Source of the DNA: Bosea beijingensis
Lineage (GTDB): Bacteria; Pseudomonadota; Alphaproteobacteria; Rhizobiales; Beijerinckiaceae
Assembly (NCBI RefSeq): GCF_030758975.1
Contig: NZ_CP132359.1
Span: forward strand, 5,290,701 to 5,354,700
Direction: 5' to 3'
DNA: 64,000 nt
In this document: one piece after another, positions 24,732 to 32,696 of the stretch
How positions within the stretch are numbered: position 1 is the first letter of the stretch
How the letters are laid out: each line of letters opens with the position of its first letter
Position numbers and translations under genes: made by a program
Notes under the pieces: model-generated
What the model saw: the letters and a program-made list of their open reading frames with translations, nothing else
Told to the model about the DNA's origin: nothing
The model's database searches: none

Positions 24732-25961
24732 TTACGAAAGCCGGTTCTTGTAGATTCGTCCGTCCTTCAAGATCAGATCGAGTTTTTCTCCCTGGCCTAC
24801 CAGCAGGTTGATATCGTCCAGCGGATTGCCGTCGACAGCGAGAAGATCTGCTCGTGCCCCGACCGCCACAACGCCCAATTGCCCTGGCATCTGAAACAGA
24901 TCTGCCGCGTAACAAGTCGCGGAGCGGATCACTTCCGCGACCGACAGCACCTCGGATCTGATCTTAAATTCCAGGGTCTGATGCCGGTGCAGCGGCCCGA
25001 TTAGATCCGTCCCATAGGCCATGTTCAGTTTATGGCGTGCGGCCACCTCGAGAGATGCTGAGCCAACGTCGAGCACAGTCTTGATCTTCGCGTGAAGCTC
25101 GGGAGGCATGCCGATCTCAAGGCCCTCCTGCCACATCGTCTCGTAGGCGACGAGCGTTGGCACCATGAAAGCATCCCGTTCAGCGATCAGGCTCGCGGCC
25201 TCGTCGTCGAGAAAATTGCAGTGCTCGACAGAGCGGACGCCGAAACGAACCGCTCGGGCGATTTGGCGGGCCGTATAGGTGTGAGCCATGACGTAGCGGT
25301 TCGCCATGGCCGCCTCCTCGACCGCAGCGCGGATTTCCTCTTCCGAGAACTGATCGTTGTCGATCGGATCGGTGTATGAGGCGATCCCACCCCCGGCCAT
25401 GATCTTGACCTGGGAGGCGCCGCGCCGGAGTTCGTCCCGCGCGGCCGCTCTGACCTCGGGGACACCGTTGCAAACGCGCCCTAGGCTCGGAACGGCGTAG
25501 TGGCCGTCATAGGCATTCTCACCCGCGCCGCGCATGTCACCATGGCCGCCTGATTGGGAGAGTGCCTTGCCGCTGTAGAGAATGCGCGGCGACGGAATGA
25601 GCCCCTCTTCGACCGCACGGGCAAGTCCGAACTCAGCGCCACCGCCATCTCGCACCGTCGTGAAGCCGCGCATCAGCATGCCCTCCAATATCGGGAGAGC
25701 GCGGATGGCTGTGTAAAATGGGGACCAGGTTGTCAGCAGCTTGAAGCTGTTCATCGGCACGATCACATGGACGTGCGCATCACAAAGGCCGGGCATCAGC
25801 ACGCGGCCGCGCAGATCGAGTCGCTGAGCGGAAGACGCGCCTACCGTCGGTTCCCCGATTTCGGCGATACGCCCATGTCTGATGAGCACCTCGCGCTCTG
25901 ACGAGACCGTGCCGGCGATCACATCCATGACACAGGCATTGGTGAGAAGAAGATCGTCCAT
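24732..25961 (-). CDS. Amidohydrolase, prolidase / imidazolonepropionase-like
   Basis: 409 residues from ATG 25961, preferred over a GTG at 26012 because GACGAGG lies six bases upstream. Amidohydrolase-superfamily metal residues are visible: HxH in GLCDAHVHVIVP, the Lys in QVKIMAGGG, His in VMAHTYTARQ and VEHCNFLDD, and Asp in AYGTDLIGP. This arrangement, with VKIMAGGG, is seen in metal-dependent Xaa-Pro dipeptidases and Xaa-Arg carboxypeptidases of the imidazolonepropionase-like group. No signal peptide, so it is cytosolic. Beside a peptide importer and hydroxyproline epimerase, hydrolysis of imported Xaa-Pro or Xaa-Hyp dipeptides is an attractive inference; other N-acyl amino acids remain possible. 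Confidence 0.82.
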   Translation of the reverse strand: MDDLLLTNACVMDVIAGTVSSEREVLIRHGRIAEIGEPTVGASSAQRLDLRGRVLMPGLCDAHVHVIVPMNSFKLLTTWSPFYTAIRALPILEGMLMRGFTTVRDGGGAEFGLARAVEEGLIPSPRILYSGKALSQSGGHGDMRGAGENAYDGHYAVPSLGRVCNGVPEVRAAARDELRRGASQVKIMAGGGIASYTDPIDNDQFSEEEIRAAVEEAAMANRYVMAHTYTARQIARAVRFGVRSVEHCNFLDDEAASLIAERDAFMVPTLVAYETMWQEGLEIGMPPELHAKIKTVLDVGSASLEVAARHKLNMAYGTDLIGPLHRHQTLEFKIRSEVLSVAEVIRSATCYAADLFQMPGQLGVVAVGARADLLAVDGNPLDDINLLVGQGEKLDLILKDGRIYKNRLS

Positions 25962-26221
25962 GGATGCCTCGTCTTCGATTGATTGAAAGAGAGAATTCAG
26001 AGTTTCGTCCACGTCGATAGGAGCAGTCGTGCGGTGTCATAAAGCATGATTGGTTCGTCTAGAAAAATTTTCGTCGCACCTAACTCGTTTTGAAAAGATG
26101 ACGCTGAAATAGAACGTAAGCATGTAGCTCGGATCATGGGAATCTTATCTGACAACATAGGGGCGGGTATCGTGATTGCGGCGCCGCTAAAGGGAATTTT
26201 GCTCTACGGTGACTGTAGAAA
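25962..26221 (-). other. AT-rich spacer upstream of the amidohydrolase
   Basis: 260 bp between the amidohydrolase start and the epimerase stop. It is clearly lower in GC around 26030-26180 and has no credible gene. It probably carries a separate promoter for the amidohydrolase. Confidence 0.4.
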
Positions 26222-27223
26222 TTACTCTAAAGAAAACCCATGTCGTAATGGATCCCGCTCATCGACAAAGATCGTGTTATGCCCGGTGATGCGTGCCCAA
26301 CCTGCGACGCTCGGCATGATGGCCGGGGACGTTCCAACAAGCGCAGCAGATTCGAGCCTGCAGTCGAACATCGTACCGATGAGGCTCTCATGAATGAACT
26401 CGTCGCCTACGGCCATAAGCCCTTTGGCATGCCGCTGGGCCATTCGTGCGGAAGAGCCGGTTCCGCAAGGGGAACGGTCAATTCCTCCATCTCCGTAAAA
26501 GACTGCATTGCGTGCATGAGCTCGCGCATTTTTGGGACCATCGGTCCACATCACATGGCTCACGCCCGCGATAAGCGAATTGTCGGGATGAACCGGTGCG
26601 ACGGCTTCTTGTGCTGCTGCCCGAACGATCGGACTGAGCTTCGTGATCTCAGAAGCCCTCATTCCATCCAGACCACTCCAATTGGGTTGTGGCTCGATGA
26701 TCACATAGTAATTGCCGCCATAGGCAACGTCGACAACTAACTCTCCTAATCCTGGAATGTCTAATTTCACGTCTGCCGCATGTAGATAGCTGGCCACGTT
26801 GAACAGCCTGACCTGGTCGACGTATCCGTCCTTCTGAGTGAAATCGACGGAAACCACGCCGGCAGGCACTTCTAGTTTCATACGTCCCGGAGTTGCGGGC
26901 TGAACGAGGCCCTCTTCGATGGCGACTGTCACCGTTCCGATCGTTCCGTGCCCGCACATCGGGAGGCACCCGCTGACCTCGATAAACAGGATGCCGAGAT
27001 CGCAATCAGAGCGGGAAGGTGGGTAGAGTATCGAGCCTGACATCGCATCGTGGCCCCGCGGTTCGAACATCAAGGCGCGCCTAACCCAGTCGTGTTCAGA
27101 AACGAACCGCTGCCGCCGCTGCGCCATATCCAGCCCGGCCAGTATGGGCGCTCCTCCTGCCACAACCCTGACTGGATTGCCGCAGGTGTGCGCGTCGATA
27201 CAGAAGAACGAGTGCCGTTTCAT
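26222..27223 (-). CDS. 4-hydroxyproline 2-epimerase (proline racemase family)
   Basis: 333 residues from ATG 27223 with GGAG ten bases upstream. The family fold is clear: FFCIDAHTCGNPVRVV, EPRGHDAMSGS and the catalytic MCGHGTIG (Cys90). The second catalytic site reads DRSPCGTGSSARMA with Cys. The Cys/Cys pair indicates a racemase or epimerase; trans-3-hydroxyproline dehydratases have Thr at the second site. 4-Hydroxyproline epimerases convert trans-4-hydroxy-L-proline to cis-4-hydroxy-D-proline. The adjacent D-amino-acid dehydrogenase gene, 4 bp away, would take the product, which favours hydroxyproline over proline as substrate. Confidence 0.87.
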   Translation of the reverse strand: MKRHSFFCIDAHTCGNPVRVVAGGAPILAGLDMAQRRQRFVSEHDWVRRALMFEPRGHDAMSGSILYPPSRSDCDLGILFIEVSGCLPMCGHGTIGTVTVAIEEGLVQPATPGRMKLEVPAGVVSVDFTQKDGYVDQVRLFNVASYLHAADVKLDIPGLGELVVDVAYGGNYYVIIEPQPNWSGLDGMRASEITKLSPIVRAAAQEAVAPVHPDNSLIAGVSHVMWTDGPKNARAHARNAVFYGDGGIDRSPCGTGSSARMAQRHAKGLMAVGDEFIHESLIGTMFDCRLESAALVGTSPAIMPSVAGWARITGHNTIFVDERDPLRHGFSLE

Positions 27224-27227
27224 ATCG

Positions 27228-28454
27228 CTATGCTCCAAATCGGGAGATTGAACAGGGCGAAAGGTCAACTGAGGTCGGGCGGCCCGCTATAATATCGGCT
27301 ACGAGCCGACCGGTTGTAGGAGCCATCGTTAATCCACAATGGCCGTGGCCAAATGCGTAGATTACATCCGAACGGCGCGGCGATTGACCGAGCACGGGGA
27401 GAGAATCTGGGGTAGCAGGCCGATGACCGGCCCAAGGTGCCCCGCCGCGCAAATTGAGATCTGGAAGATAAGCGCGGGCGCGCCGTGCTAACGCATCGCT
27501 GCGTCGGAAATCGGGTGGTGCATCAAGACCTGCGAACTCCGCGGCACCACCAATCCGGAGCCCCATGTCCATCGGAGTAGCAACGAACGCGTCTTCAGCG
27601 AATATAAGCTCGCGCGTCACGTCAATTCCGGGATGCGGCAACGTCAGGTTATAACCTCGCTCGGACTCGAGCAGCACCCGATCACCCACACTTCGGGCCA
27701 GTTGTCCCGACCAGGCACCAGCTGCGATAACCAAATGGTCGAAGCTAATGTGCTGATATTCGCATTCAAGGATATCCCGTCGGACCGCCAGTGCCCGCTG
27801 CCGTTCGAAGTTTACGCCGTTTGCTTCGAGCCTCTTCTGTAATGTTACTGTGAGCCTTCGTGGATCGGTAAGGTGAGACCATTGCGGAGCGAGCACTGCG
27901 CGCAAGACTGAAGGCCCCAGTGAAGGCTCTAGCGCTCGTGCCGCACATCCGTCCATCTCGTCCAGGACGATGCCGAAGCTGCGACGAAGCTCGCGATCGG
28001 GCCCGTCACGCTCAAACGCGGCGGCATTGCGGTAAACCCACAAGGCGCCCGCACGCTGAAGGTCGTGAGAGAGGTCCATCTCTGTCAATAAGTCGCCAAT
28101 ATCGATGGCAGCGGAAGCCAGGAGCCCGGCTAGAACCTTTGTGATGCGGCTCACCTCAGCCTGTGAGCTCGATCGCGCGAACCGCCACAGAAATGGCAAA
28201 AGCTTCACTAGGTGCTGGGGACGCACCGCGACCGGTCCTAATGGGTCAAGCAACCAACCGGGCAGCCGGGCAAAAACGGCTGGGGTTGAGGCAGGGATAA
28301 TCTCGGTTATCGCGATACCGCCGGCATTTCCGAAGGATGCCTTGTCACCGTGAGGCTCGGGATCGACGACCGTAACCAAATGTCCGTCGGCTAACGCTGA
28401 GCGAGCGCAGCACAAACCGACGATACCAGCGCCTACAATAACAATCTTCGCCAT
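27228..28454 (-). CDS. FAD-dependent D-amino-acid (D-hydroxyproline) dehydrogenase, DadA-like
   Basis: 408 residues. The N-terminal Rossmann motif VIVGAGIVGLCCA binds FAD, followed by ASFGNAGGIA, typical of DadA-like enzymes, and a C-terminal FAD segment (GHRPATPDSLPVLGQSP, GHGHCGLTMAPTTG). DAO-family members oxidise D-amino acids to imino acids and pass electrons to the respiratory chain. Lying 4 bp upstream of the epimerase gene, it likely oxidises cis-4-hydroxy-D-proline to pyrroline-4-hydroxy-2-carboxylate. The deaminase and semialdehyde dehydrogenase that would finish this pathway are absent from the window. Confidence 0.87.
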   Translation of the reverse strand: MAKIVIVGAGIVGLCCARSALADGHLVTVVDPEPHGDKASFGNAGGIAITEIIPASTPAVFARLPGWLLDPLGPVAVRPQHLVKLLPFLWRFARSSSQAEVSRITKVLAGLLASAAIDIGDLLTEMDLSHDLQRAGALWVYRNAAAFERDGPDRELRRSFGIVLDEMDGCAARALEPSLGPSVLRAVLAPQWSHLTDPRRLTVTLQKRLEANGVNFERQRALAVRRDILECEYQHISFDHLVIAAGAWSGQLARSVGDRVLLESERGYNLTLPHPGIDVTRELIFAEDAFVATPMDMGLRIGGAAEFAGLDAPPDFRRSDALARRARAYLPDLNLRGGAPWAGHRPATPDSLPVLGQSPRRSDVIYAFGHGHCGLTMAPTTGRLVADIIAGRPTSVDLSPCSISRFGA

Positions 28455-28487
28455 AAGATCCGATCTCCGCGGCGACTTGGCTCGGCG

Positions 28488-29384
28488 TCACAGCCTCTTT
28501 GCGAGCCTTGGATCGAGCGAGTCGCGCAAGCCATCGCCGAGCAGGTTCACCGCCAGCACGGTGATCGACAGGAACACCGCCGGGAACAGGATGATGTGCG
28601 GACGGACCTGCCAGAGTGCTCGTCCCTCAGCCATGATGTTTCCCCACGAGGGGGTGGCCGGCGGAATACCTGCTCCAATGAATGAAAGCGCGGCCTCGAT
28701 GATCATTGCGCTCGCACAGATGTAGGTCGCCTGCACGCTCATCGGCGCGAAGGTGTTTGGAAGGATGTGCTTTAAGATGATCCGAGGCGTGCGTGCGCCG
28801 TTCGCCACAGCCGCCTCGACATAGGGCTGCTCGCGCAGGGACAGCACGACGCTGCGCACCAGACGCGCTACGCGTGGAATCTCGGCGACGGTGACAGCGA
28901 TGACAACATTTCCCACCGAGCCGCGCGTCAATGCCATCAGAGCGATGGCTAGCAAGATCGACGGGATCGACATCATGCCGTCGATGATCCGCATGATGAC
29001 GCCATCGCTCCATCGTACAAACCCTGCGAACAGTCCGATAGCCAGTCCGATTACCGAGGCGAGGAGCGCAACAGAGAACCCGACGATCAACGAAACGCGC
29101 GTGCCGTATATGACGCGGGAATAGATGTCGCGGCCGAGCATGTCGGTGCCGAACCAGTAGAGCTCGGAGGGCACGCGCGTGCGCCGTGTCGGCGAGATCG
29201 CGGTCGGATCAATGGTCCCCAGAAGCGGCGCCAGAACTGCCACTAGTCCCATTATTGTAAGTAGACCGCCGCCGATCGCGACGGATGGATGCCGGCGCAG
29301 ATAGCGGCGGAAGCGGGCGGCGCGGCCGAGTTCGGCCTTGGCCGGTGCGGCGGCGGGAGCCGCGGGGGTCGATTGCGCGGTCAA
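28488..29384 (-). CDS. Peptide ABC transporter permease (DppC-type), orphaned
   Basis: 298 residues from a TTG start that overlaps the stop of a DppB remnant (ATTGA). It shows the OppC-like N-terminal helix, GTDMLGRDIYSRVIYGTRVS, the EAA loop (VEAAVANGARTPRIILKHIL) and the family ending NLLGDGLRDSLDPRLAKRL. It is a second, distinct DppC paralogue in this segment. Its binding protein and most of its DppB partner are missing, and no ATPase genes adjoin it, so it is probably non-functional unless it pairs with other subunits. It lies 33 bp upstream of the D-amino-acid dehydrogenase gene. Confidence 0.85.
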   Translation of the reverse strand: MTAQSTPAAPAAAPAKAELGRAARFRRYLRRHPSVAIGGGLLTIMGLVAVLAPLLGTIDPTAISPTRRTRVPSELYWFGTDMLGRDIYSRVIYGTRVSLIVGFSVALLASVIGLAIGLFAGFVRWSDGVIMRIIDGMMSIPSILLAIALMALTRGSVGNVVIAVTVAEIPRVARLVRSVVLSLREQPYVEAAVANGARTPRIILKHILPNTFAPMSVQATYICASAMIIEAALSFIGAGIPPATPSWGNIMAEGRALWQVRPHIILFPAVFLSITVLAVNLLGDGLRDSLDPRLAKRL

Positions 29385-29449
29385 TAGCGGATCCTCGGGT
29401 CGACGAGGGTATAGGTCAGGTCGATCAGCAGGTTCACCAGCAGTCCCTG
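29381..29449 (-). pseudogene. DppB-type permease remnant (last ~22 codons)
   Basis: Directly upstream of the orphan DppC-type gene, the minus strand reads QGLLVNLLIDLTYTLVDPR-IRY-stop, the conserved C-terminus of DppB-type permeases. Upstream of about 29449 the frame runs straight into a terminator hairpin belonging to the exonuclease gene. The other ~290 codons are absent, so this marks a rearrangement breakpoint. Confidence 0.85.
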
Positions 29450-29453
29450 AAAC

Positions 29454-29483
29454 GACGAAGGCGCCGTCTCCGGCGCCTTCGTC
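29454..29483 (-). terminator. Strong hairpin downstream of the exonuclease gene
   Basis: Perfect 13-bp inverted repeat GACGAAGGCGCCG, TCTC, CGGCGCCTTCGTC, beginning 24 bp after the exonuclease stop. On the minus strand a short GTTTC follows instead of a long T-run, so it is a weak-tail intrinsic terminator. It directly abuts the DppB remnant. Confidence 0.7.
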
Positions 29484-29506
29484 ATCATCGCTGCTGTCTC
29501 GTCGCT

Positions 29507-30907
29507 TCAGGCTGCGAACCTGAAGAACTCACTGCGCGCGGACAGCCAGCGCTCGATCCCGTCGAGATGGACGTGACCGCCGATGTCTTCGGGTGGGAGC
29601 GCCTGACGCAAGGTCGTTACCTCGCCGAGCGCCTTCGGCAGCGTCAGCCACTGGACATCGGCCTCGGTCGTCAGCCGATCGCGCAGCCAGGTCTGGCCTT
29701 TCCGCCACGCTGCAGGCGAGAGCGATTGCGGCGCCTCCAGTAAGGTCAGCCGGTTGGCGAAAGCTTTCAGCCGCTCGTCGCTGAACCCGGCCGCGATCGA
29801 GGCACGATCCGCCCAGGACGAGCCATGCCAGCGGGCGCAGGCACGGGCATCGTCGTTGGAGATGAACCCGCCGGAATAGAGCGTCGCCTCATGGTGTGGC
29901 GACGGCTCACGGTCGGCGAAGCGGTTCGCCAGGGCGGCCGCGAGGTTCGCCCGGAATCCGGCGTGATCCCGGATACGGGCCGCGCGCTCGCGGTAGAGCG
30001 GGCTATCGCGATCAGGCGGCAGGGCGTGGCAGCCCTGCTCGTAGGCCAGCAGGATCGGCTGGGCATTGGTCTTGATCATCCGGATCGGGCGAGGGCCTGA
30101 GCTGAAGATGAGCTTGCCGATCTCGTCCGCCGCGAGATCGAGATAGCTCGCCGGATCGATCGTGAGGTCGGCCGCCGCCCAGGACGTTGCGACGTTCGGG
30201 TTCGGCGTCACGCCGACGACGGGCGCCAATCGCGATGAACCGCCGAGCACGAGAACCTCCCCGCCGGCGAGCCTGCGGTTCGCGACCGCCTTGTCGGCGA
30301 GGCTCAGCAGGGTTGCGACAGTTATAGGCGCGACCTCGCGCAGATGCCGGAACAGGGCGAGCGTCGCCTTCGCGTCGGCGAGGGCATCATGGGCCGCGTC
30401 CTCGGACAGGGCGATACCATTGGCCCGACAGACCTCACCGAGCTTGAAGCTCGGCTTGCCCATGGTGTTCAGCGGTATCGAGATCACGTTCGGCTGCAGC
30501 ATCGCCACCGCCCTGACCATGGTCAGGAGATCGGCGCGGCGGTGGCCATTCAGCTGCGTGCCGTATGGCGGCAGCAGATGGGTGAAGAAGGCGTGCCGGA
30601 GGATTTCCTCGTCATACCTGATCGTGTTGTAGCCGATGATGGTCGCCGGCGCCCAGGACTCCAGGGCCTTGGCGATGACGCAGAGCATCTCGGTCGAGGA
30701 GAGCGGCGCCTGCTCGAGCTGTTCGGGGCGGATGCCGGTGGTCATCAGCGCGCCGGGCGACGGCACGATATGAGCCGGCAAGCGGCAGCGCAGCGAGAGC
30801 TCGCCAAGGCAGGCGAGGTTCTCATCGGTGTGGAGGAAGGCAGCCTGGAGCGGCACGTTCCATTGCGGTTCGAGACCGGTGGTCTCGAGATCGTAGATCA
30901 CGAACAT
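29507..30907 (-). CDS. Exodeoxyribonuclease I-like DEDDh exonuclease
   Basis: 466 residues. The DEDDh exonuclease core is complete: D6 and E8 (YDLETTG), D99 (NTIRYDEEILRHAFF), H173 and D178 (AAHDALADAK). Length and the C-terminal region without further recognised motifs fit SbcB-type exonuclease I, which degrades single-stranded DNA 3' to 5' in recombination and mismatch repair. It is preceded 12 bp upstream by a small conserved-looking gene and followed by a strong hairpin, so the two genes form a short operon. Confidence 0.85.
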   Translation of the reverse strand: MFVIYDLETTGLEPQWNVPLQAAFLHTDENLACLGELSLRCRLPAHIVPSPGALMTTGIRPEQLEQAPLSSTEMLCVIAKALESWAPATIIGYNTIRYDEEILRHAFFTHLLPPYGTQLNGHRRADLLTMVRAVAMLQPNVISIPLNTMGKPSFKLGEVCRANGIALSEDAAHDALADAKATLALFRHLREVAPITVATLLSLADKAVANRRLAGGEVLVLGGSSRLAPVVGVTPNPNVATSWAAADLTIDPASYLDLAADEIGKLIFSSGPRPIRMIKTNAQPILLAYEQGCHALPPDRDSPLYRERAARIRDHAGFRANLAAALANRFADREPSPHHEATLYSGGFISNDDARACARWHGSSWADRASIAAGFSDERLKAFANRLTLLEAPQSLSPAAWRKGQTWLRDRLTTEADVQWLTLPKALGEVTTLRQALPPEDIGGHVHLDGIERWLSARSEFFRFAA

Positions 30908-30919
30908 GGGGCCGCGTCC

Positions 30920-31378
30920 TCAGTGCCGGCTCTCGGTGCCGGGCGTCACCGGCACCTTGGTCAGGTTGATACCGAGTTCGTGCGCATCCTGCTGCATCGC
31001 GGCCTCGACCATCCAGGGGGTGCGCGAGCGGCGGAACTCATCCTCGTCGAAGACCATCGCCTCATAGACCATGATCTTGGCCTCGAAGTGCTCGGTCTCG
31101 CGCGCCGGCGCCTCCGCCAGCATGAAGGCGAAGAAGCGGGCGGTCGCACGCGCCCCTTCGGCCAGTTGCAGACCTGTCAGGTCGCCGTGCTGCGGATAGC
31201 TGCGCTCCGGCTGCTGCTCCAGCAGCAGCGCATGCGCCATCGCCTCCTGCCAAAGCCGGTAGAACCGCTCCGGCCGGTCCGTCGTCATCCGGTAGCTGCG
31301 CTGGTAGCGGGCGAGATGCTCCACGCTCGGGCGCGCATCATCCTGGGCGGTGGCACCGCCCTCGTTGTTCCTCGTCAT
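30920..31378 (-). CDS. Hypothetical protein upstream of the exonuclease
   Basis: About 152 residues from ATG 31378; an in-frame TTG at 31402 is possible. It is a soluble, acidic, probably helical protein (PERFYRLWQEAMAHALLLEQ, ARATARFFAFMLAEAPARET). I do not recognise the family and see no catalytic motif. It lies 12 bp before the exonuclease I-like gene, so the two are probably co-transcribed. Confidence 0.6.
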   Translation of the reverse strand: MTRNNEGGATAQDDARPSVEHLARYQRSYRMTTDRPERFYRLWQEAMAHALLLEQQPERSYPQHGDLTGLQLAEGARATARFFAFMLAEAPARETEHFEAKIMVYEAMVFDEDEFRRSRTPWMVEAAMQQDAHELGINLTKVPVTPGTESRH

Positions 31379-31600
31379 TCCAATATCCGTCCGGGCTCGC
31401 AAGACCCGGAACGGCTCTGTCGGCTCAGGTTCGCGGGGGTTCCCGGTAGCGGGTTCCTACCCTCCCGTTCTTCCTGAATCTCTCTGACAACCCGATATGC
31501 CCAAGGCGCAACTGTGGCCCTTAGCGGACTTTGGCATCGTCCGGTTTCAGGTGATGTGATCCGTCGTCTAGCACTCGACATCGCCGGGTAAATTTACTGA

Positions 31601-31620
31601 CGCCAAGTGGCTGCTTGGCG
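31601..31620. promoter_or_regulatory. 7-bp inverted repeat before the HlyD/RbbA-like operon
   Basis: CGCCAAG, six bases, CTTGGCG, located 72 bp before the HlyD-type start in the divergent intergenic region (31379-31691). It is a possible operator; no T-run follows it. No other element stands out in this gap, and I saw no FNR/FixK-type TTGAT-N4-ATCAA site. Confidence 0.35.
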
Positions 31621-31691
31621 AGGTCCGCTGCTTCCCGCATGTTAAGGCGATGGCCTATACCTGCCCCGCCTACTTTCTTCGGAGATGCAAG

Positions 31692-32696
31692 ATGCGTCGC
31701 TTTCGAGCCGTTGCAGCAATCCTTCTCGCTGCGCTCGTTTTGCCGGCGCCTGGTGTGCAGGCGCAGTCCCGCATCAAGGCATTGATCGAGAGATTGCGAG
31801 GCGACACGATGCCGGACGGGATCGTCAAGACCAACGGTCGGATCGAGGCGACGCAGGTCGACGTTTCCTCGAAATATGCCGGTCGTCTGGCGGAAGTCAC
31901 TGTGAAGGAAGGTGACGAGGTCACTGCCGGGCAGGTCATCGCCCGCATCGCGTCGCCCGAATACGAAGCGCAATTGCGGTCCGCACAGGCGCAGGTGCTG
32001 CGCGCTCGGCAGGCCCTCGCGGAGGCCGAGGCGCTCATCGCCCAGCGCAAGAGCGACCAGATCCTCGCCCGCACCGATGCCGAGCGGGGCAAGGAACTTG
32101 TCGCAAAGGGATATCTCAGCAAGCAGGTCGACGACCAGCGCTCGGCCAAGGCCGACGCGGCCGACGCGGCGCTGCGAGCCGCCCAGGCGCAGCGCGATCA
32201 GGCCCAGTTCGCGATCCACGCCTCCGAGGCCGATGCCGAGCAGATCAAGGCGATCTTGGTCGATCTCGTGCTGCTCGCGCCGCGCAGCGGGCGCGTCCAG
32301 TACCAGCTTGCCCGGAGCGGAGAGGTCGTCGCGGCGGGCACCCGCGTCGTCACCATCCTAGACCTCTCGGATGTCTACATGACGATCTATCTGCCGGCCG
32401 CGCAGGCGGGGCAGCTCGCGCTGGGCGACGAAGCGCGCATCATCCTCGACCCCGTGCCGCAATATGTCATCCCGGCGACGGTGAGCTTCGTCGCAGCCGA
32501 TGCACAGTTCACGCCCAAGGCCGTCGAGACCGCCGAGGAGCGCGAGAAGCTGGTCTTCCGCGCCAAGCTACAGGTCGATCGCAACCTGCTCGCGAAATAC
32601 CATCGGCAGGTGAAGACGGGCGTGCGCGGCCTCGGTTTCGTCCGCACGTCCCCCAGCGCGAAATGGCCTGACTCTCTCGCCGTGAAGCTGCCATGA
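31692..32696 (+). CDS. HlyD/YbhG-like membrane fusion protein
   Basis: 334 residues from ATG 31692 (GGAG eight bases upstream), with a signal peptide ([17 protein letters not shown]). Lipoyl halves ([40 protein letters not shown]) flank a long coiled-coil hairpin rich in Ala, Gln and Arg (about residues 85-200), and a beta-barrel follows. It is the periplasmic adaptor of an ABC-2-type exporter, and its stop overlaps the start of the ATPase/permease fusion gene by 4 bp. Confidence 0.88.
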   Translation: MRRFRAVAAILLAALVLPAPGVQAQSRIKALIERLRGDTMPDGIVKTNGRIEATQVDVSSKYAGRLAEVTVKEGDEVTAGQVIARIASPEYEAQLRSAQAQVLRARQALAEAEALIAQRKSDQILARTDAERGKELVAKGYLSKQVDDQRSAKADAADAALRAAQAQRDQAQFAIHASEADAEQIKAILVDLVLLAPRSGRVQYQLARSGEVVAAGTRVVTILDLSDVYMTIYLPAAQAGQLALGDEARIILDPVPQYVIPATVSFVAADAQFTPKAVETAEEREKLVFRAKLQVDRNLLAKYHRQVKTGVRGLGFVRTSPSAKWPDSLAVKLP

